64,000 nt of DNA from Siderastrea siderea. Lineage: Eukaryota; Cnidaria; Anthozoa; Scleractinia; Rhizangiidae. Below are positions 24,523-37,800 of the stretch, piece by piece. The notes below the pieces were generated by a model. It did no database searches. It was not told the origin of the DNA and saw nothing but the letters and a program-made list of their open reading frames with translations. Position 1 is the first letter of the stretch. Each line of letters starts with the position of its first letter. The position numbers and the translations under genes were made by a program. The stretch lies in NCBI GenBank assembly GCA_964030785.1, contig OZ034975.1, positions 44,674,069 through 44,738,068 on the forward strand. Reading direction: 5' to 3'.

Positions 24523-25095
24523 TACCGTATTTGATCGAATGAGCGCCCTCCTTCGATTAAGCGCCTCTCTTAAGCACGAAATTTGAAATAAGCGCCTCTC
24601 TTCGAATAAGCGCCCCTCCTCGATTAATTATAAGCGCCTTCTCCGCCCCGTTAAAAACAGTAAGAATATATGCCAAAGAACTGAAGTTATTTTACAATAC
24701 CGAAAAACACACCTGTGGATTTGCGTATAGCAACTACCGCTGAACAGTTGAAAAAATTTTGCAAAAAATTTTGCAAGGAGTGACGTATATGTAACGAATT
24801 TTATATAATTCTTAGGGGCCCACAGTTTTAAAATAAATGAAGAAAGGGAGTATCTTTCACTTTGTCCGACCAGGAGGAAGCCAACGACGAGGTGAACATT
24901 ATCGATAATGATGGAGATGGAGACGACGATGATGATGTAAAAGCTACATCGATATCATAGAAACAAACTCTGAGTCCTTGTAATTTTGTTAATAAGCGCC
25001 TCTCCTCGAATAATCACCCCTCCTCGATTAAGCGCCCCCCTTGCACACGAAATTTGAAATAAGCGCCCGAGACGCTTATTCGATCAAATACGGTA
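24523..25095. mobile_element. mariner-like MITE upstream of gene C
   Basis: The ends TACCGTATTTGATCGAAT and the inverse ATTCGATCAAATACGGTA begin and end with TA. Internal subterminal copies of GAATAAGCGCC(CC)TCC occur in both orientations. Gene B's matching 5' flank lacks it (site near 10660). Confidence 0.88.
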
Positions 25096-25561
25096 TTGTA
25101 GGTTATAGTATTGGTTTATTTTTTAAGTTGCATCTCGCAGAGCGGTTTAGGTCTTTCTACAGTTCTATAGTGCTTTTGGCAATACTGAAATGCATGAGAA
25201 GGTACTCACTCATAACATGAATACTATTATGATTTTGTTAATCAATCAATAGCATGTACAAGGGAAGTTTTAACGATTAACCTATAAGCGTTTCAGGCTG
25301 CGGTGACGTTAAGTTCCTTTGGAGTAATCAGAAACTTGTAATCAATACATCGCTTCCAAGATCGGCTCTATCACTGAATTTCAGGTACCTCCTATAAAAC
25401 AGTCCGTATGCTTTTAGCTTTGGGGAACATTATGAAAAACAGAAATTGTGGCTGTGACACTCACTTCGAAAATTAAAAATTTAAAAAATTAAAGCTTTTA
25501 AAAGCTTTACTTTGAAAATTTTAGGACGTTCAAATATCGGACAAAACTAAGCGCCTGAAAA

Positions 25562-25745
25562 TTTAGCCTGTCAACAGGCTCCTTTAATTAACGAGGAATA
25601 GGGGCAAGATAAATCAGCCAGTGGAGTGACCCGCGAGCGGAGTGGGAAAAATAATGGGCTGTTTTTTTTCACTATGCCAAGTGGAATGTCTCTCCCAGCG
25701 ACCAGCCGCTGACCAAGAGGCCTGAGGACACTAAGTAGGAGATTG
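25562..25745. mobile_element. Old repeat-derived sequence just upstream of gene C ATG
   Basis: Counterpart of 11090-11276. Its right end matches the short hairpin family at 53568-53668. It ends about 58 bases before the ATG. Confidence 0.5.
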
Positions 25746-25803
25746 AAAGGAAAACGGAACAGGAAAAAGTGTTCCCAAACCAGATTCAAGTAGACAAGCA
25801 ACG

Positions 25804-25855
25804 ATGGAAGTAACCAAAATTGTCCTTGTCTTTTCCTTTATTGCGGCCAGTAAAG
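25804..25855 (+). CDS. Gene C, signal-peptide exon
   Basis: ATG at 25804, donor AAAG|GTGAGT, phase-1 end. Encodes MEVTKIVLVFSFIAASK. Confidence 0.85.
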
Positions 25856-28800
25856 GTGAGTTAGCTAGTCAAACTCGATACTTGTGGATAACGGTAAGGC
25901 CGCTTATAACTAACGAATTGTCACCTTGTTCATCAAGCGCCAGCTAATATGAGTTTATATATTTATAAGGTGTCACTATATAATGTCGTAAAGGTACAGC
26001 ATCTTGACAAGTGTTAATATGAAGTTCTTGCCGAGGAAAAGTCGGCAAAATCGCGTTTCTTAACGCTCAATCTCGGAACTTGGAACCCAGCTCGGAACTC
26101 TCCTCTTGAAGATAACTTTACGGTTTACCGTTCATGTAATTTACCTTATTTAATCTTTCCAGAAGGTTTTGATAGGTAGCTAGAAAGAGACGAAACTGCG
26201 AAAACGAAATCTAAAAATACATTTATTGATGTTTGAATGAGGATCTGCAGTTACATATATTGTGACGTCAAGAAAGAAGGAATATCCACGTGCGCGATGT
26301 TCATGTAAAATGCTCGTACAAAGCAAAAATGGACTTTGGGATCCAGCTTAGAACTCCCCTCTAGAAAATACGTCATCATGTATTTTTGCCCTATTTATTC
26401 TTTTCCAGAAACTTTCGATACACCTATTTGCAGTAACGTATAAAAATAAAAAAAGGTAAATAAAAAAAATAGAAAATAGAAAAAGAGAAAGGAAAAAAGT
26501 CAAAAGGAATAAACTACACATATCGTGCAAATACGAAAGATAATTGGTTTAGTCAAAGTGCTCATTGTTAAAATTTTGTTCCAGACGTTTCGGGTATGAC
26601 CCTTTTATCAGTGGTTTCATTACTGGTCATATCGTGCAAATGGCCTCCCACGCAGTCGTTTCCGGGAGGGAGTCGCACTCACGCAAAACGCTAAATACCT
26701 CAATTTGACTGTGATATTAACAAAGTTGATTCAAAACAAATTGTCCGCCTTAAGGCTGACGTGAGCGTTCAAGCTTTGTTAGAGCGATATACCTGCCAAC
26801 TGTCACGCATTATACTTGAGTCTCACTCCTGTGGATCAAAGACCTCGATCACACGCATCGAGGACAATTTCTCACGCCTGACTCACAAATCCGGACAACT
26901 TGTTCTTTCCACATTAACAACAAAAATTCAATTCAACTCCCCCGAAAATATTCCAATAAACGACGCCTAATGTCTAGTTTGAGTCCTAACTGTATCAGAA
27001 CGCGATAAAATGTCGCTTTTCAATACGTTCGAAAGCCATCGGAAAAGCTTCGAATAGCTTCGAAAGTGTTCAGAAATCGTCGGAACATCTTCGGACGTTT
27101 TAGGTAGCGTTCGGAAGTCTTCGGGAAATCGTCGGAAATCGTCGGAAGTCACCGGAACGTTTTCCGAGAATACCGGTCATAAGGAGATGAAAATCTCACG
27201 CATTTGACACAGAAAGAGTTGGCAGGTATATACGATCCTTTAATGTAGTTTGCATGCCTAGTTTACTCCTATTTGGGTTTTTTCATTTTCCTTCTTTCAT
27301 CTTTTGACAACTTTATTGTAATTAGGTGTGGGTAGCTAGGAAAAGACAAGACTCAGTGAAAACGAGCTATGAAAGTATTAGAATAAAAATATAAAAACCA
27401 CTCTCAGCGAGAGCTGTGCAAGAATGGTTGCTTGAGCGGACAACAAGGACTGAAAAACTAAAATGCAAGAAGAATCCTCTTATGTGATCATGTTACACAT
27501 ATTGAGGTTTTATAAATAACTATATCACCTACGCTGTTGACCTCACCTGACCTGTAAGCGGCAGCTTCACGTCCGGGCTTCACGTACACTGTAAATTGAG
27601 TATCTCGATGAAAATACTGGTTGCGTAAATAATATCAGTAAAAATCACACGTGTTTGTGCATGAGGATTGAACGAACATATCTAGGGGTTTAAAAAACTT
27701 GTAATAGTTCACACTATAGCTGCCCTCGCTTTTCTATAATTTTATCGACAATGGCAAGGTAATTAGAAATAAGCACAAACAATAACAAAATATATTGTCA
27801 CAAAGACTTGCACAACTGAAACGGTTATACGCCAATCAATTCGAAACTTCAACATCCCCCCGGGCATACCCCGGGCATTTGACTGTGCATCGTGCCCGGG
27901 GAGGGGGGAATTTGAACGTTGTGTTGGAAGGGTGGGGAATTTGAACCGGATTTATCTCTTGTTCTGACGTAATACGCCCGTGAGTTTTTTTTGGTAGTTT
28001 GCAGGGTTTGACGGATTTACAAGATGGAATTTCGCCTTTGTTAGTGAATAACTCTTTCAAAAGAATCTTTAAAAGAAGTTTGAAGGTGTCATTATGGCAT
28101 ATCTCTCTCTGAAAAGCGTGTAAACTGTTTGATTGAAGACGAAATTTATCTTTGAGGAGAGATAGTTCAGTACTAATTGGTGGGGCATTTGAACGGCTTT
28201 TTTGCCCCGAGGGGAGGGAATTTGAGCAAGCCAATCTTCAGAAGTTCAAATACCCGGGGGGTTGCCCGGGGGGGATGTTGAACTTTCGAATTGATCGGCG
28301 CATTAGTTTTAAAACTACAGAAACGCAACAATCCGACTTAACCCAATGACTCGCGTGTTTTTACGTGTTTGGCATTAAATAAATTTTGTCTGCTCAAGTT
28401 AAATATTATTAATACATTCTGGTACGTATCAAGTATTAGGCAGAAAACAACCTTGAAAACGAAAAGTGCTGAAATTTCCCACACGTTGTTGAGTGCCGCT
28501 CGAATCTCGCTTATGCAAATTAGTCCGTGCTTACAAGACGTTGCTTCACTATCACTTAAAGTGACTCGATCGAAATAAATGACGCGCTCTATGCCTCTCT
28601 AAAAACTCTAATAACATCGTCATTTCTTACTCGATTGCCTTGAAACTTTCGCATTTTACACACAATTTATCGAGAAATAATATGTATGTCAACATGGGGA
28701 TGTGCTGTTAGTTAATTTTGCGTGATTTTGCTTTTATTGAACACTACTTTTTTAGTAAAATTGCTATTCTAACAAAACTGAGCACTACGATTTGGTTTAA

Positions 28801-31800
28801 ACTTCTAGAATCAGCTCATAATAACATGTTACCTTGACTCTTCAAGTTTCCGCAAAATCGTAGGAACAGAAATCCCGGCACAATTTGAACGTCAAAATAA
28901 CAACCCCAGACGGACTTCAAAGTTTGGACCGCTCCAGCGCTTTCCATATGAGTAAGTTCAATGTATCGTTATAATTAGTTCCAAACCGCATTTGGCTATC
29001 CGTAACGATGAAAAAGTTTGGGCGGCTATTATAAACTCACTTTCTGCACCAAAATATAACGAAGTCGCCAAATTCACGTTTTTCTGAATTATATGAAAAC
29101 TAACCGGACGAACTGAATAAAACTATCGGAACATGAAACTGAATCTTTTACACATACTTTGCGCTATTTTACTTTGCTGGGGCGGTCTTGCTTTGGACAA
29201 TATATTTTTTGAAAGTGATGCACTATCGAAACTCTGTTCTGTATACGGCTTTGTCGTTATCTGAATTCCACATTAGCGCTATGCAAATTTCCTTGCATTT
29301 GATGAGAATTTGAGGAATTTACACGATGGCTGGGGGGGGGGGGGGGTGCATTGACGGTGTTTGATCCATGAAAGCCTGAAAAATGATCAAACAGGATAAC
29401 AGAACAAATTTGACTGCCAAAATCTCTCTGAACGTAGAACTGGTATTCATTTCCATAACCGACCAAGATTCAGAAACAAACTCTTGACCACACTGGACTA
29501 AGAAACCACCAAAACCAGTGACACTAACGTCGGAATAAATGATACCAACCGAACTAGACTTTGGGATCATTTGTCTACCATTAACAGCATCAATGTTGGT
29601 GATCCAAAATGAAAGTTCCCGACGAATCTCAGAAGAAATACACAATAAATTATAATTCCAAGATGATCTCTGTTCGATCGCTAAATAGCGACTCCCAAAG
29701 ACTTCAACTTAAGAGTATGGCATTCGGGAATGAAAAAAAACATCCTTAAGTCAAAATGTAGAACTGAACCAAGGATAATTTCAGTACTGGCACCCAACAT
29801 GATTTTTCATCATTGGAAGTGAAACCTGATGAGGCGCGATCCTGACGAACCTTGATGTTAAGCGTAAAAGCACGATCCCCTCCAAGACCATCGCGGTGTA
29901 AAGAAAGTAAAGTCAAATGACCGCTTCTATTCCAATACTTCAGTAACTGACGCATAATGCATCAGTCAATTCCAACTGCGCCCATGCCCCCCCGGGCTAA
30001 CCCCCGGGCATTAGCATTTTTTTTCTCTTGAATGGCAAATTCCCGGCGTGGGGACACTTGAGCTGCCAAATGCCCCGCGGCTGGGACTAAGGAAGAGGGC
30101 AAATGCCCCGCGGCTGGGACTAAGGAAGAGGGCAAATGCCCCGCCCCCGGGATCGTACGTCCCCAATCAACACTGCAGCAGTTTTCATTTATTGCACAAT
30201 AATGCCACTTTCAGCATTTTTATGTGTGATTTTTCATTTCTGTAGGCCTGCCTCTCAGTCTTCTATTGTTTGTAATGGAACTATCCGGTGTTTAACATAA
30301 TAATAAAGTTAGTATAAATTCCAAGCGATGATATTTTAATACTTCACAGACAACAATACTACCTGAACTGCATGAAGTTGATTGTTACTTTAATGTTTTG
30401 ATTTAAACAGTTCGCTAGTACACAAAAATCTTCACATTATAAGTCTGTTGTAACGTCATCTGTTGTGAATATATTAATAATATGCAAAAGTATAAAACGA
30501 CGATCCCTATACACATGTTTATAATTCAATAATCGATCGTAATAGTTTAAGAATCATCGCAACCAACTTTTGCTTAAATCTTTGTTCAAAGAAGCATGCG
30601 TTAGTCGATTCACGTTGATCGTTCCCGATCTCGCTATATAAAGTGATAGTTGTGCCTTGATAAGCAATGAAGAAATACATAAAATCGAGAAAACCTCCAC
30701 AAGTTTGTCCAGTCCTTAACGGACGATCCAATCTGCGACGAACTGCTGGTCCTTTGCGATAAAATCCTCCATGTTTGGATTTCGAGTCGGAAACCCCGTG
30801 AGTGTCAAAAGCCCGGGGGTAGGCAAATGCCCGATCCCCGGGACTGACAAGGCACGCAAATGCCCCGCAGTTGCCCGGGGGGGGGGATGGGCGCAGCTGG
30901 AAATGACTGATGCATGACTGTGGCAAAGACATATAAAGCCGAGGTCAAATAACAAGACTTCAATTCCGTTGAATTTTATAATCCCTTCTGCAGAAGGCCA
31001 CTTGAAAGACACAGAAACTTCGTGTTTTCATCGCAAAACGTCAATGATAAGCCAACTTGAGATAGAAAGAAAATGTGAACATCCCGGGAGAAAAAATCTG
31101 GAGAACTGGTCCTAAGTCTTCGTGTCTGACATTCTTCTTGACGATAAATTTGTTGAGGTGAGATAAATCTAACTTACGACGAAGTTTTTCTCTGACGACT
31201 GCTTAACAACATGCAAGTGATTGCAAAAATCGGGATAACTAATACCGCTCTGATACAACCACGGACAAGCAACTCATTAACGGCTCGTCAGCAAAAGCTT
31301 CACATGCCGAACCGTGGAAGACCTAGTGTCAATAAAATAGGGCAACGGCGACTCTAGAAAAAATAATTTCGTAACCATGTTCAATTAAGCCAACAACAAA
31401 AGCTGAAGCTTAAATAACATCACGCTAAAAGGAGAAAATTCAAAGGTAATTTACCTTGAGCAAATCTAGAATCATCAACACCTTGTTCATATTTGTATTG
31501 ATCCATGAAATCAAGATTTCAAATGGTCTGCTGGAATTGCTGAAAAACCTCCCTTGGTAACGAAAATAATTAGCACATGGAGTGACAGCGCAAAGACCAC
31601 TCCCAAGCCTAGAAGAATCAAGGGAAGAAGGCGACATTGAAAAGGCAGGCTTGAGCTAGATTTACACTTCTTTTCTTGAAGAACCTTGATCTTGGCCGCG
31701 GCCGTCTTTTCTCTGCCTTTTTAATTTTTGAGGCGTCAGCGTCATTGACAGCTAAGTCGTCAGCAACACACTCTTGAACCGTAGCCCATCTAAAATCAGA

Positions 31801-34800
31801 CCTTTCTGCTAATTTGAAAATTTTTGTCTATTATTAATTAACGAAATACCTTCGTGCAGCTCCTTCTTTGCTTTCAAAATGTTCCCGCCTGCGCTTTTGG
31901 GGGCTGATACGTTTCTCTTGACCACCTTCTGGTTAAACTTGAATTGTTCGTCGTTTCCTTTCTTTTTGAAGACGTATGAATCTGGCTGAAATTCGGACGA
32001 AATATACGATGCCAAGTCAGACTGCGCCTTGAATAAACTATTTTGAACACCTTGGATTTGGGTGTTCACAGCCGGCCGTAAGAATAAGTTCTCAGCGTTT
32101 GCTAATGAGAAAAAGGCAATATTCTTTAGCCATGATGATCCGCTACTTTCCTTGTGGAGCTGGCTCCTTTAAAGTCCAGTAAAAGCCGTGGACCCTTATA
32201 AAAATTTTATGGTAACTGCATTTTTTGTCTTTCTCTTAACAGCTGGGGAGAGCGAAAAACACTGCCCCCAAGTTCATTTCGGCTTCTCAGGAAATCCCAT
32301 CTTCGAGAAAGATTGTGTTTTCAGCCATAACTGTGCCAAGGTGAAGTGTGTAGCAAAAAGCAAAATTGGTCACAAGTTCACAATGACTGTTGAGCTAAAA
32401 AAATGTGATGAGCATCTGATGCTGACGGTGACATTAAAGGATCCACAAAGTAATTTGGATTGGTCTCATACCTTAAAAGATGGAGAAAAGGCTAAACTGC
32501 TATATACATTTGGTGGAGGTGCAGTTTCACATGCTTCCCTTTTTATAAAAGTTGGAATTAAGAAGACAAATGGAAACAACTTTAATTATACAGTAAGTAG
32601 ATTACAAGCGTGTTTGTAAAAAATAGTTATTATTTACTTCTTTTTTATTGGTATAGTTTTTGTGACGGACTAGCATAGCATCCCATCGGCGGAGGGGTGG
32701 GGGGGACAAAATTGCTCCCAGTTGCTTGATGCTACAAGAACTGGTGATAAACACCAACTTCAGGAACCTGCAACAGATGCTTAGATACTAATGACACTTA
32801 ACCTACAGAATCCAAATATTTAACATTATTTGGTTAAAGTAATACTTGAATTTTTGAATGCAAATTCATGTTAACATAAATTTTGCTATCAGGTGGCGTT
32901 GGTTGGTCAAGCGACTGCTTTTGGTGAGACCGGTCATATAAATTTTGTGTTACTGCAAGGAAACTCGCCTTCTTTTTCAACCGGGAATTGTGGTGAGTAT
33001 CCAAATTATGTATCAGTGCATCAGGCCAATGATATATGTGAATTATAAGCAGTGTTAATAGTATTAAAAGTCCTTTAGATTCAACAGTCTGCAGTGAAGA
33101 CATGGAATGTGCTAATACTTGAACTAAGAAACGAGAGCAATATAATTTTAAAATTCATAACAGCTCTAAAACAATTATTTACCACCATTTTCACTACTAC
33201 GCGACTTTTCTTTTCAAAACACCTCTAAACACTTTGCAATACGCTTCCGTCAATCATACCTTATATGGGAAGTGTGTGATGTTACCGCAATTGAATCGAG
33301 CAAAGGAATAAGGATGGCGCCAAATTATCCCGTAAATGTGCGCTGGCGAGTCATATATTGACTAGTAAGAAGCTTTAGAGTCGTTGATGTTGCAAGAATG
33401 CTTCACGTTTGGCAGATATTTGTAAAGAAATTTCGACATTTCTTCAGAATTACAGAAATACCCGCTCGGTGGATTATCCTATGCGGCCGATGGTAAGCGT
33501 GCGTTTAATCTCGTGAACATTAAAGTTAAACCGAAGTGTGAAGTAATTTCTAGCTTTTCTGACCTGAAAATAGCAAACGACATGTTATTCACCACGAGCA
33601 TAAATCTGGCAGTATCCCGAAGTGTACGAGGACGAAATTCAGGAGTGGGTAGAGTATGCAACGGGAAAACGAATCATGATCGGCGTGCGATCAACCGATT
33701 CGTGAAGAAAATGGGTTTGACAAGAAGAAAGCTACGTATGACTTGTTGCATTTTTTTGGAAGGAACACTGCTAATTCTAATCACCTATCACCTCCGGAAT
33801 GAATTGAAAAAACAAAATAATGTATAAGCTTATAATGCGCTTGTAACGTTTGTTGTTCTACGTTTCGAGAATGTAAACATATAACGCTGTGACATGATAG
33901 GGAAATTGTTATTTCTACAAGCAGGAACGGGGAATCGAGGAAAATATTTAAGCTTACTTTCAAGTTTACTTCTTCGTTTTAACTCTTTAACTCAAGACAA
34001 TTGCCAAGAACGTGATGAGGGAAACAGGACGATGCATTGTCTTAGGATCGCTGAATTTCACCGAGAACTGTTGCTATTTACCCCGCCGTCAGGACGGGGT
34101 CTAGTAATACCCATTTTTTTTCCCTGGTTTTTTTTAATCCGCCGTCAGGACGGGGTCTAGTAATACCCGTTTTTTTTTTTTTTGGTCGTGGTCACTTGCC
34201 CCAGACCTCCGCTCGGTCAAAACAATACTTGCGGGTAATCTTCGTTCGTTTATTGTTTAAAATTTTCACGAACGTTGGTGTAGAAAATTACTGGCGATTT
34301 AATGGCATAAAAGCCCCTTCAATGAAAGCAAGAACGAAGGTGCTAGCGAGCTTTGAAGCTGGCATGAATTCGCCTAACTTGCCCTGGCACGTCAACATTG
34401 CATCACTGAAACACAGAAGTCGATTCGGGGTAGTCCCTTGCTTTCGCCAAGTTCAATAATTCAACAGTCAAATGCAAGCATTTTTTTGGCAGTTTTACTT
34501 TGTTTCGCCACAATCTTTAGGGAAGGTTGTGTAGAAAAGTACAAGACATTCAATGGAGTTGACTTCTCTTTGATGAGAGCAAGGACGAAGATGCTAGCGA
34601 ACTTTGAAGCTGGCATGAATTCGCCTAACTTGCCCTGGCACGTAAACATTATATCACTGAAACATAGAAGCCGATTCGGGAAAGTCCCTTGCTTTCACCA
34701 AATCATTCATGGAATCGTGGCCTAAAAGTAGACTTGTACATTTCTTTTTTCGGTAGATAATCGTTCCCTTTAGATTTTAGGATTATTTTTCCTTATCAAT

Positions 34801-37800
34801 AAATTTAGAATTACGCTGAGATGTCAGTTCGTAAAAAAAGAATTAATTGAGTCACGCTATGGTCAAACTATTTCATCACGTTCTTTTTACGAGAGTGCTT
34901 CAACAGGTGAATGACCAAGAAATGAAGGATGGGAAAAGTAATCATTCATCGAATCCTGGCCTAAAAGAAGACTTGTACATTTCTTTTTTCGGTAGATAAC
35001 TGTTCCCTTTAGATCTTAGGATTATTTTTCGCTCGGCCAAACAAACACTCGTCGTGTCTTTCGCTACACAGGCAAGGGCTTTTATCTTGAGTGACCTTAA
35101 TATATTTTACACCCCGGGGGGGGGGGGGAAGAACAACGGCGGGGTCTAATGCCCCAGGGGCTTTTCTTGTTATAGATGAGTCTGAGAAGTTCTGATTCAT
35201 CTATAAATAGCAACTGTTCTGGGTGAAATTTAGCGATGACCTACGACGATACATCGCCCTGTTTCGCTTATCACGTTCTTTGGTAATCACAGTGAACTAT
35301 AACGAAGAAACTATAAACATGAAACTGTGCTTAAATATTTTCCTTGATATTTCCCCATTCCCGCTTTTATAAATAACGATTTTTCAAATTTTTCTTGCTA
35401 TCATGTCACAGCGTTAACATTCACGTAGAACAATAAACGTTATAAAGCGCTTATGCTTTGTTTCTCATTCCATTCCTCGGGTGATAGGTGACTAGAATTA
35501 GCAGTGTTTCTTGCAAATACAATCCAACAAGTCATACGTACGTTTCTTCAGCTTTCTTCTTGTCAAACCCATTTTCTTCACGAATCGGTTGATCGCACGC
35601 CGATCATGATTCGTTTTCCCGTTGCATACTCTATCCACTCCTGAATTTCGTCCTCGTGCACTTCGAGATTTTGCCAGATTATACTCGTGGTGAATAACAT
35701 GTCGTGTGCTATTTTCAGGTCAGAAAAGCTAGAATTTTTACTTCACACTTCAGTTTAGCTTATTCACGAGATTAAACGCGAGCTTACCATCCGCCACATG
35801 GGATAATCCACCGAGTGGGTATTTCAGTAATTCTGAAGAAAGGTCGAAATTTCTCTACAAATATCTGCCAAACGTGAAGTATTCTTGCAACATCAACGAC
35901 TCTAAAGCCTCTTACTAGTCAATATAACACTCGCCAGCGCAAATTTACGGGATAATTTGGCGCCATCTTCGTCTTCATCGATTGCGATGGCTACGATATG
36001 TTTGTTGTTGTTCTTTTCTCCATTCCTTAGACAGCAGGCTTTCAGGACTTTCATCAACAATCTAGCCGATCCATTTTTCCTGCTCCTTCTTCGTTTTATT
36101 CTTCGTCTACTCCGATAGCCAGCGCTCTTATTCCGATGCTTTGAAGCTTTTCTACTTGGTCTTTCAGGATTGCGACAAGCGGAGTGACCACAATTATCTT
36201 AGAAACAGCGTTTCTTTGCAATGCGTTGATTAACCTTGGAAAATGTTGAAAGATCAAGCTATTTCCAAATCCTGTTGGAAGAATGGCGATGAGACCTCTT
36301 CCCAGAAACACGTTTTCAAGGCAATCTTCTTATTCCATTTGTAAAGTATCCACATTTGGGAAATCGTCAAGCGCTTGCCGTGCAGTCATTCAACTGTGCG
36401 TGACTCGATGGAGGATGACCTTCGCACGCGGGTACGCCATATCGCATTTCTTGTCTGCGTCAACAACCCTCTTGTGTTGACAGGAGGTGTCAAATTTGGC
36501 CAATCAGAGGGTATACCAGATTCTGGTATACCGGAACGGCTTCCTTTGAGAAAATTTCACAGGCGTTCCCTCGTCGTCTTCCCCAGTCTCCCCTCGTTTT
36601 TTCCCGCTCTTTCGTTCGCTTTATTTTTCGCTCGCGCCCCACTATCTGAACGCCTGGAACAGGCTAAGAAAAAGAAATAAATGCTATCAATGATTCTAGG
36701 CCACTGAAATTAAAACTCAGTGGAAATTATGCGTTAATTGGCCATCCTTATACCCTTTTAACAGAAGAAAATGACTGAGATGTTTACATTTGATCAGGTC
36801 AAAAAAACTGATCAGCGTAATGTATGAGGTTGCTCTGTTCAGGGGTTGTGCGACTCGAAGATTAGTCACACCTTCACTGGTCGAAAAAATGGATTTGAAG
36901 CAAGACAAATGTGGTCTAAATATGAATCAAATGTGATATTTGTCACATTTATCCACATTTGATCGCAGGACAAATATGACATTTGTCCTGAAGATAAATG
37001 GGATAATGATGCATTCGCTTTGGAGACAAATGTGGACAAATATGATGTAAATGCAAGACAAATAAATTGTTTGCTCTGTTCAAATGCGGACAAATAATGT
37101 GTTCAAAGTTGATATTTGTAGGGACAAATTTAAACCAAATGGAGGGCAAATTTTACATTTGTGAGGGATATCCAACATTCTCCTCCCAGCCCAGCGCAAC
37201 ACACCCATCCCCCAAATTAAATTGGTAAAAAATTCTCATGTCCTGTGTTTTTGTTTTACTTTGATGTTCCCAATCTCTCCTTGTTCCATCCCATGCTACA
37301 AGTAATTCTTGTTTGAGGTCAATTAAATAGTTGAATTGAAATGGAATGCACATTAACTACAGTTGACAACTGCTGTTTTATTCGATGGCAATAGCTTCTA
37401 CTAGTACAAACAAAACAATATCTTTAAATAACATTATATAGCCACTTTATACAATGAATAAGAATAATGTTACAACTATGTACGTACAAAAAGGGAAAAG
37501 CTTTTCACAAATAAATACTGTCACAATTCGGAAGCCAAAAATTAAACTTTAAAAATCATTTTGGTACGAAAAACCCACCATGGATTGGAAGGACTTTCAT
37601 AAAAATTACAAGTATATACATTCTTTCTTTACTTTATTTTTATCTAAAGTACCATCATATGTATGAAATCAGTCGGAGGCAAAAAAAAACTTGTCTTAAG
37701 TTAAACAACTGAGGCCACCCACAAAAAGATTTGAACACACCTATAGCTACAGTGTCCCCATGGTTCTCAACACATTGCACAGTTCAGAATATTAAATGTT

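Larger units (their letters stand above)
24470..27695 (+). repeat. Segmental duplication, copy 2 (5' region, exon 1 and start of intron 1 of gene C)
   Basis: Homologous to 10605-12430 around gene B. It is longer because of insertions at 24523-25095 and 26788-27233. The uninterrupted B copy serves as the empty site for the first. Confidence 0.85.

Noticed and set aside
29331..29347. Poly-G and poly-C tracts (also near 384, 3764, 35107, 43008, 44785, 51257, 61864) as functional sites
   Set aside because: They lie at transposon ends or in low-complexity DNA and are prone to length errors; no consistent gene context.
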